This document shows, piece after piece, positions 1 to 7,766 of a DNA stretch of 64,000 nt. Positions within the stretch are counted from its first letter, which is position 1. Every line of letters begins with the position of its first letter. The translations under genes were made by a program, and so were the position numbers. The DNA comes from Bacillota bacterium (GTDB lineage Bacteria > Bacillota > Clostridia > DSM-8532). Below the pieces are notes generated by a model. The model saw nothing but the letters and a program-made list of their open reading frames with translations. It searched no databases and was not told where the DNA came from. Where the stretch lies: positions 124,001-188,000 of the forward strand of contig JAEYOK010000045.1 in the NCBI GenBank assembly GCA_023411795.1, given 5' to 3'.

Positions 1-2279
1 GTAACCTTCTTGCCATCTACTACAGTAATAGTAACTTCATAGGTGTCAAGTACAGTACCTGCTTTTTTAAGAGTAACTACATATACTTCTGTACCAGCAT
101 TTGTGCTAGCATAGATTTCACCAGCTGCACTAGCAGTATAAGTTGTTACTGCATTAGCAGCATCTTTAGCAGCAAAAGTATAGTCTAATGCATCTACAGT
201 ATCATCAAAATCGAATGCAGGAGCAGCGATTTCATCACCATACTGGTCAACAAATACTACATTGCCTGCTAAAGGAGTCTTCAATGAAGCGTTATTTGCT
301 AGCATTGTAGCAAAGTCAGCCTTAACACCCTTAATACCGGAAACAGCAGGAGCGTCATTTGCTGTCAAAGTCAAGCTTTGATACTTATTATTAGCTGTTG
401 TCACCATAAGGATAACATTCTTGCTAGTAGGAGTAATACTTATTGTTCTTTCTTTCTTAATATAATCCATATCTGTGCTGAAAGATGCACCGGAAGCTGT
501 TATCTTTGTTGTTCCACCAGCAGTATCGGTAATAGTAACCTCGCCTGGAACACTAACATCAACATTAGTAACATCCTTCAACGCTACTTCATTTCCGTAG
601 GTGTCTACTATAGTAAGAGGAAGAACAGCTTCTTTTGTTAACTTCAGTTCTTTTTCCGGAGCTGACATTGTAACTGTATCAATCTTAGCATTGTCTTTAA
701 CCACGATAGTTGTGTTAGCTGATTTACCTAAATTGGAGTATGCTAAAATTAAAACTGTACCGGATTGAGCTTTTCCTGTAGTTTGGAATTTGATAACTGT
801 TTTACCATCTTGATCAACAATATAAGGAGCAGTAGCAAGTTTGACTACATCTGTGTTAGAGGAAGTTACTGTAAAGCCAGTTAGTAATTCACTAGCATTA
901 AGAACGTTCCCATACTGATCTTTAACAGTTATAGGCAAATAGTACTTAGTTGCATTTGTTGTCATAGCTGCAACATTGATTTCCTTACCCTTTAGATCTT
1001 TGTCATCAGTTGTCAATTCACCAAACTCAATGGACTCTACTGCTGCTGCACTTGCAATTGTAAGAGTTTGTGATACAACAACACCATCTTTAACAACGAT
1101 AATAACAACTTTCTCGTCTACCTTGTAGTCCAGATGATTACCACTAACTGTAATGACACCTTTGCTTATAGTAGCACTGGTACCCTTGCTTACGTTAACG
1201 GTAGTACCGTCTAAACTATTAGTAATATCTTCACCGTATTGGTTTTCAGCGACTACTGTTGCCTTAAGACGGTCATTCATAGCTGTAGGCGCATTGCTGC
1301 TGCTCATTATTGCTATATCGCTCTTAAATTTGATTGATACGAGTTTCGCAGCCTCAACCTTTGTAGTAGCTGTGAGAGCTTCTTCTGTTACACCAGTAAC
1401 CTTAACGGTGTAATTATCAGTAGCTAAGTCGGTTGTGAACTCGATAACTGCGGACTTCTTGTCTTCAGCCCAAGTGGTTGACTTAACTGAAGGCTTGATA
1501 TTTCCACGTTTGATTTCGATGGTTGCTTTTGCTGTGTCAACAGCTTTATTGAACTTAACTTCGATCTTTCTTGCGCCAACAGCAGCTGCTGTTACAGCGT
1601 CAAGAACTTCTACAAAGCCAGCTTCAGCAGCTGCAGCTTCTGTGGTAGCACCGGAAGCGATGTAAGCGTCGATTAATTTTGTTCCGTCTTTGTTAACGCC
1701 ATTTGCAAATGCATTGAAAAGAATGCCTGCAGCGTCATCACGAACGAGTCCACTCTGGATAGCAGCAAATTTAGCTGCGTCGCCAGCTGACATAACGCCT
1801 TTGTCTACTACTAATTCAGCGATATTAGCTGTAGTAGCTTCGGAATAACCCATAGCCTTCAGAACGAAAACCATTAAGGATGTTCCGGTGATGTTTTCTA
1901 ATGCGGCTAATTTCTTTCCGCCTACGCCAAGGGTCATTTCGGTTTTAACAGCGTATGCAACATACTTTCTAGCCCATGCTGCTCCACCTGTCAGTTCGGA
2001 AGCATCAACCCAGTCAGCAAGAATTGCATCAACGTCTGCATCAGCCATTGCAAGAGCTTCTGCTTCTTTGCCAGCAACTCTGATAGCGAATGCCAAGCCT
2101 TGAGCTCTGGTAACGCCTTCCTCTAATTTAAGATCATCTGGTCCGCCAGCGAATACCTTGATTGCCTGAAGACTAAGAGCTTCATCTTGGTAATCAACTG
2201 CGGCGAGTGCAGGTACCATCATCGATGCGATCATTGCAACGGCGAGGAGAACTGCAAATAATTTCTTAAGGTTTCTCAT
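1..2279 (-). CDS. S-layer-type surface protein, C-terminus beyond window
   Basis: About 759 residues are visible and the reading frame stays open to the window edge. A typical signal peptide (basic MRNLKK, hydrophobic core, cleavage near ALA-AVDYQ at about residue 27) is followed by roughly 180 residues resembling degenerate S-layer homology repeats (motifs such as GVTRAQGLAFAIR and GLVRDDAAGILFNAF). The rest is Ser/Thr/Val-rich beta-strand sequence with recurring DQYGN-like motifs (NQYGED, KDQYGN, VDTYGN, VDQYGD), as in bacterial Ig-like domains. It is probably exported and bound to the cell wall as a major surface-layer protein. The ATG at 2279 has a GGGAGG ribosome site about 10 bases upstream. 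The family call is secure; the exact role is inferred. Confidence 0.85.
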   Translation of the reverse strand, partial: MRNLKKLFAVLLAVAMIASMMVPALAAVDYQDEALSLQAIKVFAGGPDDLKLEEGVTRAQGLAFAIRVAGKEAEALAMADADVDAILADWVDASELTGGAAWARKYVAYAVKTEMTLGVGGKKLAALENITGTSLMVFVLKAMGYSEATTANIAELVVDKGVMSAGDAAKFAAIQSGLVRDDAAGILFNAFANGVNKDGTKLIDAYIASGATTEAAAAEAGFVEVLDAVTAAAVGARKIEVKFNKAVDTAKATIEIKRGNIKPSVKSTTWAEDKKSAVIEFTTDLATDNYTVKVTGVTEEALTATTKVEAAKLVSIKFKSDIAIMSSSNAPTAMNDRLKATVVAENQYGEDITNSLDGTTVNVSKGTSATISKGVITVSGNHLDYKVDEKVVIIVVKDGVVVSQTLTIASAAAVESIEFGELTTDDKDLKGKEINVAAMTTNATKYYLPITVKDQYGNVLNASELLTGFTVTSSNTDVVKLATAPYIVDQDGKTVIKFQTTGKAQSGTVLILAYSNLGKSANTTIVVKDNAKIDTVTMSAPEKELKLTKEAVLPLTIVDTYGNEVALKDVTNVDVSVPGEVTITDTAGGTTKITASGASFSTDMDYIKKERTISITPTSKNVILMVTTANNKYQSLTLTANDAPAVSGIKGVKADFATMLANNASLKTPLAGNVVFVDQYGDEIAAPAFDFDDTVDALDYTFAAKDAANAVTTYTASAAGEIYASTNAGTEVYVVTLKKAGTVLDTYEVTITVVDGKKV

Positions 2280-2303
2280 AATGAAAATCCTCCCTTTTGT
2301 TTT

Positions 2304-2350
2304 TGGAAGCAGGTCGTTAAGTATTCAAAGTCGGACTACGCCTGCTTCCA
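2304..2350 (-). promoter_or_regulatory. Leader hairpin of the S-layer gene
   Basis: A perfect 10-base inverted repeat (tggaagcagg / cctgcttcca, 27-base loop) ends just upstream of the ribosome-binding site in a leader of about 140 nt. A second small repeat (tggata/tatcca, 2391-2410) lies near the 5' end. Long structured leaders are known to stabilise S-layer mRNAs in other bacteria; that role here is inferred. Confidence 0.55.
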
Positions 2351-2427
2351 TTAGGTTGCAATCCGGCTTTGTTTGCTTTATTGATTCAAATGGATAAAAT
2401 AGCCTATCCATCATGAATTCGTTTTTG

Positions 2428-2456
2428 ATTATATCACCACCACTTTGGGGGGTCAA
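2428..2456 (-). promoter_or_regulatory. SigA-type promoter of the S-layer gene
   Basis: On the minus strand a TTGACC -35 box (2456-2451) and a perfect TATAAT -10 box (2433-2428) are separated by exactly 17 bases. Transcription would start near 2421, giving a leader of about 140 nt. This near-consensus promoter fits an abundant surface protein. Confidence 0.8.
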
Positions 2457-2617
2457 CAATTCGCACTTAGGTGTAAACAAAATGTAACTTATCCTAGGGG
2501 TTAGGTAAATGTCTGTAACATACCCTTAACATTAGCGGTTGTTTCTTTACTACTATTTAAAACAAGTAATGAGGACACACCATCACTTCGCAGGTCATCC
2601 TTACCATGGAATGTCCA
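2457..2617. other. Intergenic spacer without recognised gene
   Basis: The stretch between the S-layer promoter and the end of dusB holds no convincing open frame or RNA gene. A weak GGACA...TGTCC pairing with a long loop is present, but it has no U-rich tail, so it is not called a terminator. Confidence 0.6.
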
Positions 2618-3577
2618 CTATATTAGCGCATTTTTAAGTATTTCCATGATTTCTTCTTTGTTTTGGGTCGCAAAAATTTTAGCCCGGAGCTTTGCACTAT
2701 CATAGAACCCATGAAAATACCATCCTATATGTTTTCTCATTTCTAAAACTGCTGTTCTGTCGCCTTTGAAATGCTCCATCAAAGAGTAATGCCTAAGGAT
2801 GGTCTCAAGTAATAAATTATTATTTGGTTTACTTTTATATGTCCCTTTTCCCAGATAATCCGCAATATTTTTAAATATCCATGGATTACCCTGAGCTCCT
2901 CTTCCTATCATTATACCATCACAACCAGATATATCCAACATTTTTTTAGCATCTTCTGGAATCTTAATATCACCGTTGCCTATAACAGGTATGGTAAGTG
3001 CACTTTTAACATCTTTAATTATTGACCAATCGGCATTTCCGGAGTAGTATTGCTCTCTTGTTCTGCCGTGTACCGTTACCGCCTTTACGCCTTCCTCTTC
3101 ACAAATGGCGGCTATTTCTATGGCATTGATATTTTTATCATCCCAGCCCTTTCGTATTTTTACAGTAACCGGCTTTAAGGACGAATTTACAACAGCTCTT
3201 GCAATACTTCTAACCAGTTTAGGATTTTTCATAAGGGTACAGCCTTCGCCGTTTTTGACTATTTTAGGGGCGGGGCATCCCATATTAATATCTATTAAAG
3301 CTATATCTTCACGCTTGGATAATCTTTCGGCAGCTTCAGCCATGATCTCAGGCTCGGAACCAAATATTTGAACTGCCACGGGTCTTTCGTCCGGATGAGT
3401 TTCTGTTAACTTAAGTGTTTCGGTATCATTATAGTGCATGGCTTTGGCACTTACCATTTCGGTGTACACCAGGGAAGCCCCCTGCTCTTTGCATAAAAGT
3501 CTGAAAGGGAGATCAGTCACCCCCGCCATGGGTGCGAGAAAAATATTTCCCGAAAGTGTTAGGTTACCTATTTGCAT
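2618..3577 (-). CDS. dusB: tRNA-dihydrouridine synthase DusB
   Basis: A 319-residue FMN-dependent TIM-barrel enzyme that reduces uridine to dihydrouridine in the tRNA D-loop region. Diagnostic motifs are APMAGVTDLPFR near the N-terminus, INMGCPAP with the expected catalytic Cys at about residue 101, TVHGRTREQ in the barrel, and NGDI followed by GIMIGRGAQGNPWIF for phosphate/FMN binding. The length is typical of the DusB/NifR3 group. The start ATG follows AAGGAG by a short spacer. It lies 14 bases downstream of the unknown 411-residue gene and is the last gene of the Nudix-unknown-dusB operon. Family call is firm; the DusB subtype is from overall resemblance. Confidence 0.93.
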   Translation of the reverse strand: MQIGNLTLSGNIFLAPMAGVTDLPFRLLCKEQGASLVYTEMVSAKAMHYNDTETLKLTETHPDERPVAVQIFGSEPEIMAEAAERLSKREDIALIDINMGCPAPKIVKNGEGCTLMKNPKLVRSIARAVVNSSLKPVTVKIRKGWDDKNINAIEIAAICEEEGVKAVTVHGRTREQYYSGNADWSIIKDVKSALTIPVIGNGDIKIPEDAKKMLDISGCDGIMIGRGAQGNPWIFKNIADYLGKGTYKSKPNNNLLLETILRHYSLMEHFKGDRTAVLEMRKHIGWYFHGFYDSAKLRAKIFATQNKEEIMEILKNALI

Positions 3578-3591
3578 AGTTGCTCCTTGTC

Positions 3592-4827
3592 TTAAAAATT
3601 GACAGATAAGTATTCCAGCGCATTACCGGCTATTTTAGCCTTCTGCTTCGAGCTTTTGACAACCGAAACCATGTCGGCTACAGACGGTTTTTTCATCTTT
3701 TCGGTGACCGCATCAGTCACAACTCCCATGATTAAGTCAGGAATACTATTTATTATAGGGATAAACTGAAGTGGCATAGTAAGTGCACTGATGCCTATGT
3801 ATTTTCCTATCAGCTTAATTGGCGCTTTGGACTGCTGAATCATATATAGATTAACGGCTTCCTGCCTCGAACATTTCCTTTTGTTTTGAATGTTTTCTAT
3901 TTCAAGTAGAATTGTTTCAATATTTCCCCAGGTCAAATACTCATTTTCATCGCTCAGAACGATTTTGTTTTCTTCAACTTTTATGTTTTCATCAAAATTA
4001 AGATGTGGAATAAGATTATTGCAGTCAGTGGGAACAGATAGCTTACTTCCCTCTTCATCATTAACTCCTGAAGCAATAATAATGTTATAACAACAATCCA
4101 CAACGGTTTTTACCTTATTGATTTTCTCTTTTGAATAAGACTTATTATTTAAAAGGAAATTGTAATATACCGAGCGTTTATTGCTAAAATTACATCGTAA
4201 TAGCTCGTCAACCAGCTCCTTCAGCTCCAAATCTTCGGGCTCTGAAAAGACAAGGTTTGTCAGTGCATCCCTTACAGCATTATCCAGATTATTCTCGAAC
4301 ATGTGGCATTTTAAATACCCTGATTTTACAGCAGTATTGATCTGTAAGATGCTCTGTGCCAGCTCACCTATGTATTCTGAATGCTCAGGCTTGATACCAT
4401 CACATTGATAGTCATAATGACCATTTGCATAGGCATCAATAACCTTTGACTGTAATGATTTTCGATGCTCTTCATCATACTGGGACATAAATGGTACCGA
4501 GGAGAACTCATAAAAATCATTATTACCATCCAGGCCCATTTTCATAGCTTTTATAAAATGCTCCTGTATGCTCCTAGTCTGCGGATATAAGCTAATGCGT
4601 ATATATCCTTTATTTAATAATCTTAAAAATGAATCTTTATATGGGCTCTGGACTATTTTAATAATGGTGTTGGAATCCATTATCTGTGTTTGTGTCAGAG
4701 TCGGGCGATATCCCATTATCATCAGATAAAACATCGCTATTTCAGCCTGAGTTGTACTGTTTTTACAGGTCTCCAAATCATTGACTTTAAGTGATGTTCT
4801 TACCGTATCAAATAAATCTAAAAACAT
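3592..4827 (-). CDS. Conserved-looking hypothetical protein, 411 aa
   Basis: I do not recognise this protein. It is soluble-looking, rich in Leu/Ile/Asn and charged residues, mostly alpha-helical in appearance, with no signal peptide. A moderately hydrophobic segment (about residues 345-375, ISALTMPLQFIPIINSIPDLIMG) could contact a membrane or form a buried helix. Its ATG overlaps the end of the Nudix gene by 10 bases and it ends 14 bases before dusB, so the three genes are very probably co-transcribed and the first two translationally coupled. No catalytic motif was found, and no function is proposed. Confidence 0.7.
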   Translation of the reverse strand: MFLDLFDTVRTSLKVNDLETCKNSTTQAEIAMFYLMIMGYRPTLTQTQIMDSNTIIKIVQSPYKDSFLRLLNKGYIRISLYPQTRSIQEHFIKAMKMGLDGNNDFYEFSSVPFMSQYDEEHRKSLQSKVIDAYANGHYDYQCDGIKPEHSEYIGELAQSILQINTAVKSGYLKCHMFENNLDNAVRDALTNLVFSEPEDLELKELVDELLRCNFSNKRSVYYNFLLNNKSYSKEKINKVKTVVDCCYNIIIASGVNDEEGSKLSVPTDCNNLIPHLNFDENIKVEENKIVLSDENEYLTWGNIETILLEIENIQNKRKCSRQEAVNLYMIQQSKAPIKLIGKYIGISALTMPLQFIPIINSIPDLIMGVVTDAVTEKMKKPSVADMVSVVKSSKQKAKIAGNALEYLSVNF

Positions 4828-5477
4828 TCTTTACCTCGTTTTCTTAAATAAATCATCATCTTACTAATAGCGCTTATGGTAAAAGAATCTCTGATAATAC
4901 CTTTATAAATCAAATCCTCGATTTCTTCAAGTGAAAGCAGTTTATATCCCCTGATACCTTCATCACCCAATACGTTCCCAATACTTTCAAGCCTGCATAT
5001 AAAAACATGTACTTCTCCGCCGGTCAAACCAGTGTCGCTTATAATGCTTCCACAGCTTTCTATCTTACTGACTTTCCCTCCTAATTCCTCAAATATCTCT
5101 TTAATTGCATTTTTTTCAGGAGGAATAGTAGGTTCAGAAAAACCCCTGGGAAGCTCTATTTCCATTTGCCTTGTACCGTGTCTGAACTGCTCCAGTACTA
5201 CTATCTTATCATTATAAAAAGGTATGATAACCACACCATTATAATCATTTCTATTAATAATTCTGCTATATGTGTACCTATTTCCAGCCTCATTTTCAAG
5301 AAGGTCTACAACAATTGCAAAGTATTGATTTTCATAGATGACTCCCAAATCGGTATGATTACTTGCGGCATAAGCTTCAATCTCTTTTCTGTCACACACA
5401 ATCCTTATAGAATAGTCTGGTGAAAAGAAACCCGGAAACATTGAGATATAATCGAAATACCTTGATATCTTATCCAT
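4818..5477 (-). CDS. Nudix hydrolase, ADP-ribose pyrophosphatase-like
   Basis: This 219-residue protein carries a Nudix fold, with ELPRGF before the Nudix helix and KEIFEELGG at its end, so the metal-binding Glu residues (E..EE) are kept. The signature is imperfect: the Arg before the first Glu is Lys, and the upstream Glu expected seven residues into the motif is Ile. The preceding segment (VVIIPFYNDKIVVLEQFRHGTRQMEIELPRG) closely resembles ADP-ribose/NDP-sugar pyrophosphatases. It probably hydrolyses a nucleoside-diphosphate derivative; the substrate is unknown. It is the first gene of the operon with the 411-residue protein and dusB. Confidence 0.8.
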   Translation of the reverse strand: MDKISRYFDYISMFPGFFSPDYSIRIVCDRKEIEAYAASNHTDLGVIYENQYFAIVVDLLENEAGNRYTYSRIINRNDYNGVVIIPFYNDKIVVLEQFRHGTRQMEIELPRGFSEPTIPPEKNAIKEIFEELGGKVSKIESCGSIISDTGLTGGEVHVFICRLESIGNVLGDEGIRGYKLLSLEEIEDLIYKGIIRDSFTISAISKMMIYLRKRGKECF

Positions 5478-5538
5478 TATATACCTTCTTTCAAATTAAC
5501 CAGAGTCGCTGATACAACCCTGTTTCTTTTTCGGAACT

Positions 5539-5572
5539 AAAAAAGAACCTTCGGCCACATATAGGCGGAAGG
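5539..5572 (-). terminator. Intrinsic terminator of rpsF-ssb
   Basis: On the minus strand CCTTC-C-GCC pairs with GGC-C-GAAGG across a short loop and is followed by TTCTTTTTT. It lies about 145 bases after the ssb stop codon and directly upstream of the Nudix operon. Confidence 0.7.
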
Positions 5573-5608
5573 CTAAAAATGCGTGTATTAATTTGTGCGT
5601 GACGTTAC

Positions 5609-5670
5609 GAAATGTATCCCATTTCGTCTGAAATGTAACCCATTTCGTCTGAAATATTTCACATTTCGTC
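5609..5670. repeat. Three tandem 21-base palindromic units
   Basis: Units at 5609-5629 and 5630-5650 differ by one base (gaaatgtatcccatttcgtct / gaaatgtaacccatttcgtct); a third, diverged 20-base unit spans 5651-5670. Each unit is an imperfect palindrome (GAAATG...CATTTC), so the array can fold into several alternative hairpins. The word agacgaaat also occurs in the element at 37.7 kb. Confidence 0.8.
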
Positions 5671-5671
5671 G

Positions 5672-5693
5672 GGCAGAATGCATACATTCTGCC
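5672..5693 (-). repeat. Short perfect hairpin after ssb
   Basis: ggcagaatg and cattctgcc form a 9-base-pair stem with a 4-base loop, beginning 24 bases after the ssb stop. It has no U-tract, so it is more likely part of the adjoining repeat unit or an mRNA 3'-end stabiliser than a terminator. Confidence 0.6.
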
Positions 5694-5716
5694 TAGAATA
5701 ATTTGATTCCGATTAA

Positions 5717-6157
5717 TCAGAATGGAAGGTCCTCGTCTTCCTCGTTGAGAGCGTAGAACCCATCTCCGTTCTCAGGTCTTGAACCCGGGAACGACGGCGC
5801 AGAAACTTGAGGTGCCCCACCCATATTTGATCCGTTGTCGCGTTTGCTGTCTGCAAAATAGACCTGCTCAGCATGAATATCATCGCTGTAGCGCTTATTT
5901 CCCTGCTGATCGGTCCAGGAATTATTACGAAGATATCCTTCTACCAGAACCTGTTGTCCTTTGTGGAAGTACTTACCCACAAATTCTGCGGTTGCCCTCC
6001 ACGCGGTAACTTGAAAGAAATCAGCACTAGGTTGACCTTCTTGAGGTTTACCGGGTCTATTAACGGCCAGCTTAAAGCGGGTCATCGGGATGTTGCTTTG
6101 GGTGTAACGAGTTTCCGGGTCCGCTACAAGCCTTCCCAGTAAAATAACTTTATTCAT
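5717..6157 (-). CDS. ssb: Single-stranded DNA-binding protein SSB
   Basis: The 146-residue protein has an N-terminal OB fold (MNKVILLGRLVADPETRYT through the YLRNNSWTDQQGNKRY strand region, about residues 1-105), a Gly/Pro/Ser-rich linker and the acidic tip DEDLPF that recruits replication and repair partners. It coats single-stranded DNA during replication and repair. The ATG at 6157 sits 7 bases after AGGTGG; a TTG immediately upstream is in frame but too close to the ribosome site. It follows rpsF, as in most Firmicutes, but rpsR, which normally comes next, is absent. Confidence 0.95.
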   Translation of the reverse strand: MNKVILLGRLVADPETRYTQSNIPMTRFKLAVNRPGKPQEGQPSADFFQVTAWRATAEFVGKYFHKGQQVLVEGYLRNNSWTDQQGNKRYSDDIHAEQVYFADSKRDNGSNMGGAPQVSAPSFPGSRPENGDGFYALNEEDEDLPF

Positions 6158-6220
6158 CAAAACACCACCTATACATAATCAGTTTCTGCAAAATTACTAG
6201 TACCATACTTGATAAAAAGA

Positions 6221-6505
6221 TTATGCATCTTTTCTTATAACTAGGTACTTAAGGACATTCTCTGTGATCTTGAAATTTCTTTCAAGTTCAGCAGGAAAAT
6301 CCGAGTTAGCCGAGAAGTTCAATAGTACGTAGTACCCTTCCTTCTGGTCTTGGACTTCGTAAGCAAGCTTCTTTCTGCCCCATTCCTCAACCTTCTCAAG
6401 CTCACCGTGTTCAGAAACCAAATTATTGAATTTCTCAACAAGAGCTTTCACCTGTTCATCATCAACAGTTGGAGAAATGATGTAGACTGTTTCATACTTG
6501 TTCAT
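6221..6505 (-). CDS. rpsF: 30S ribosomal protein S6
   Basis: The 94-residue protein starts MNKYETVYIISPTVDDEQV and contains the S6 hallmarks WGRKKLAYEVQDQKEGYYVLLNF and the C-terminal VLKYLVIRKD strand. S6 binds 16S rRNA as a heterodimer with S18. The ATG at 6505 is preceded by GGAGGTGAC; longer in-frame starts upstream would place the ribosome site inside the gene. It is the first gene of the rpsF-ssb operon and has its own promoter and a structured leader. Confidence 0.95.
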   Translation of the reverse strand: MNKYETVYIISPTVDDEQVKALVEKFNNLVSEHGELEKVEEWGRKKLAYEVQDQKEGYYVLLNFSANSDFPAELERNFKITENVLKYLVIRKDA

Positions 6506-6535
6506 GACCGTGTCACCTCCTTTTGGACTCATTCG

Positions 6536-6582
6536 GCCCTGCACTCGCTGCAGAGCAAGGAATAGCCGCTTCTTTTTGCGGC
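6536..6582 (-). promoter_or_regulatory. Candidate S6 autoregulatory leader (two hairpins)
   Basis: In the rpsF leader, GCTCTGCA/TGCAGGGC (6556-6536, loop GCGAG, one G-U pair) forms an 8-base-pair hairpin, preceded by GCCGC/GCGGC (6582-6565). The first stem runs into GGGCCGAA. The known S6:S18 leader element mimics 16S rRNA and carries a CCG at an internal loop; the resemblance is suggestive only. Confidence 0.4.
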
Positions 6583-6589
6583 ATTTGTT

Positions 6590-6618
6590 ATATTATCATA
6601 TAAATTTGTGTTTGACAA
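6590..6618 (-). promoter_or_regulatory. SigA-type promoter of rpsF-ssb
   Basis: TTGTCA (6618-6613) and TAATAT (6595-6590) are separated by 17 bases on the minus strand, giving a leader of about 75-80 nt before rpsF. Confidence 0.65.
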
Positions 6619-6715
6619 CCACTGCATAATTGATATAAAAATCTATCTTACGGAGTACCTGAGAACATAATGCACCCAGTTCCCATTAATCCATAGTAAG
6701 AATCATACCAATATT

Positions 6716-7063
6716 TTACTTCGTTTTCTCATTAATTTCTGCTTTTAACAATCCCAATTCCTGAACCAGCTTCTTTATTCGGCTTGCCTGGCGGGATACG
6801 GCCACTGTTAGAGCAAACACCATCAACAGAAGCAGAAAGATTATACATAAAAATAAAGCGTTGGCAGGAACCTCAACTGAGAGTATCCGCGCCACAAAAA
6901 ATACTGTTTGAGGGAAAACAGACATAATAACAAAGCTTAAGCTTGTCAATATCCAGATTAGGGCGTATTTAAGCTCCAGTTTCTTTGTCCGCACCATATT
7001 GATAATAAAAACAAAGAACAATACCGAACCGATTATAAGAACTAACCTCAGTGTGCTACTCAT
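6716..7063 (-). CDS. DUF2304 membrane protein
   Basis: A 115-residue protein with three hydrophobic segments (about 5-22, 33-53 and 66-90) separated by the charged stretch MVRTKKLELKYALIW, typical of the DUF2304 family. A charged C-terminal helix follows. These proteins almost always neighbour a polyprenyl-phosphate-type glycosyltransferase, and here the gene overlaps the GT2 gene by 8 bases. It is probably an accessory membrane partner of that enzyme; the molecular role is not established. Confidence 0.8.
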   Translation of the reverse strand: MSSTLRLVLIIGSVLFFVFIINMVRTKKLELKYALIWILTSLSFVIMSVFPQTVFFVARILSVEVPANALFLCIIFLLLLMVFALTVAVSRQASRIKKLVQELGLLKAEINEKTK

Positions 7064-7766
7064 ATTCCTTCACCACGCTTTTTTTAGAGATAGAAGCTAT
7101 CATAATAGCCAACGTAACCTTGATCATATAATAAATGCCTTTTAGGTTGGTGATAGAGGAGGTTCCTCCTTCTCGGGCATTCATTATCACAGGCATTTCG
7201 CTTACCTTCAGCTTATTTCTAAGAACAGTCACAACTGTTTCAGGTTCCGGGTAATCCTTAGGATAATCTTTTGCAAATAATCCTATAACGTTTTTGCTGC
7301 AGGCCCTGTAGCCGGAGGTCGGGTCCGTTATTCTTGTTCCTGTAAGCAGCTTAATTAGCCATGAAAAATACTTAATTCCAAAGCGTCTTATCTGCGAGGA
7401 CTGAAAACCCTCATTTTCGATGAACCTAGAGCCAATACAAAGATGACTACCCTCTTCTATTCGCTTAATAAGGTAGGGAATAAATTTCGGATCATGCTGG
7501 CCATCACCGTCTATTTGTATAGCAACATCATAATTATGATAAAAAGCATATTGATACCCGGTTTGTACCGCTCCTCCTATACCGAGGTTGACAGGCAGGC
7601 TTACAACCTTGATTCCGGACCTTCTGCAAACCTCTTCAGTATTGTCCTTAGAGCAGTCGTTTATGACTAAGACATCGTAATCTCCTTCGGAGTTCTTTAA
7701 TAAATCAAACAGCTTAGGAAGATTTTCACTTTCATTGTAGGCGGGAATTATTATCAATGTCTTCAT
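7056..7766 (-). CDS. Glycosyltransferase family 2 (dolichyl/undecaprenyl-phosphate sugar synthase-like)
   Basis: A 236-residue GT-A fold enzyme: LIIIPAYNESENLPKL at the N-terminus, VINDCSKDNT for nucleotide binding, and DGDGQHDP around residues 86-92 as the metal-binding DxD region. It lacks long C-terminal membrane helices, so it fits the DPM1/polyprenyl-phosphate mannosyl- or glucosyltransferase-like group that loads a sugar onto a lipid carrier. It overlaps DUF2304 downstream and the membrane glycosyltransferase upstream by a few bases, suggesting that it supplies the lipid-linked sugar used by that enzyme. The donor sugar is unknown. Confidence 0.85.
   Translation of the reverse strand: MKTLIIIPAYNESENLPKLFDLLKNSEGDYDVLVINDCSKDNTEEVCRRSGIKVVSLPVNLGIGGAVQTGYQYAFYHNYDVAIQIDGDGQHDPKFIPYLIKRIEEGSHLCIGSRFIENEGFQSSQIRRFGIKYFSWLIKLLTGTRITDPTSGYRACSKNVIGLFAKDYPKDYPEPETVVTVLRNKLKVSEMPVIMNAREGGTSSITNLKGIYYMIKVTLAIMIASISKKSVVKEYE

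Noticed and set aside
378..2103. Several plus-strand frames of 60-90 residues opposite the S-layer gene
   Set aside because: They lie antisense to a long, clearly coding frame with signal peptide and conserved motifs, and have no ribosome sites.
5609..5670. CRISPR-like short repeat array
   Set aside because: The units are directly adjacent without spacers and are themselves palindromic; no cas genes are present.
5496..5687. 63-residue minus-strand reading frame with FQTKW repeats
   Set aside because: It is produced by the palindromic 21-base repeats and the terminator stem; it has no ribosome site and no protein-like composition.
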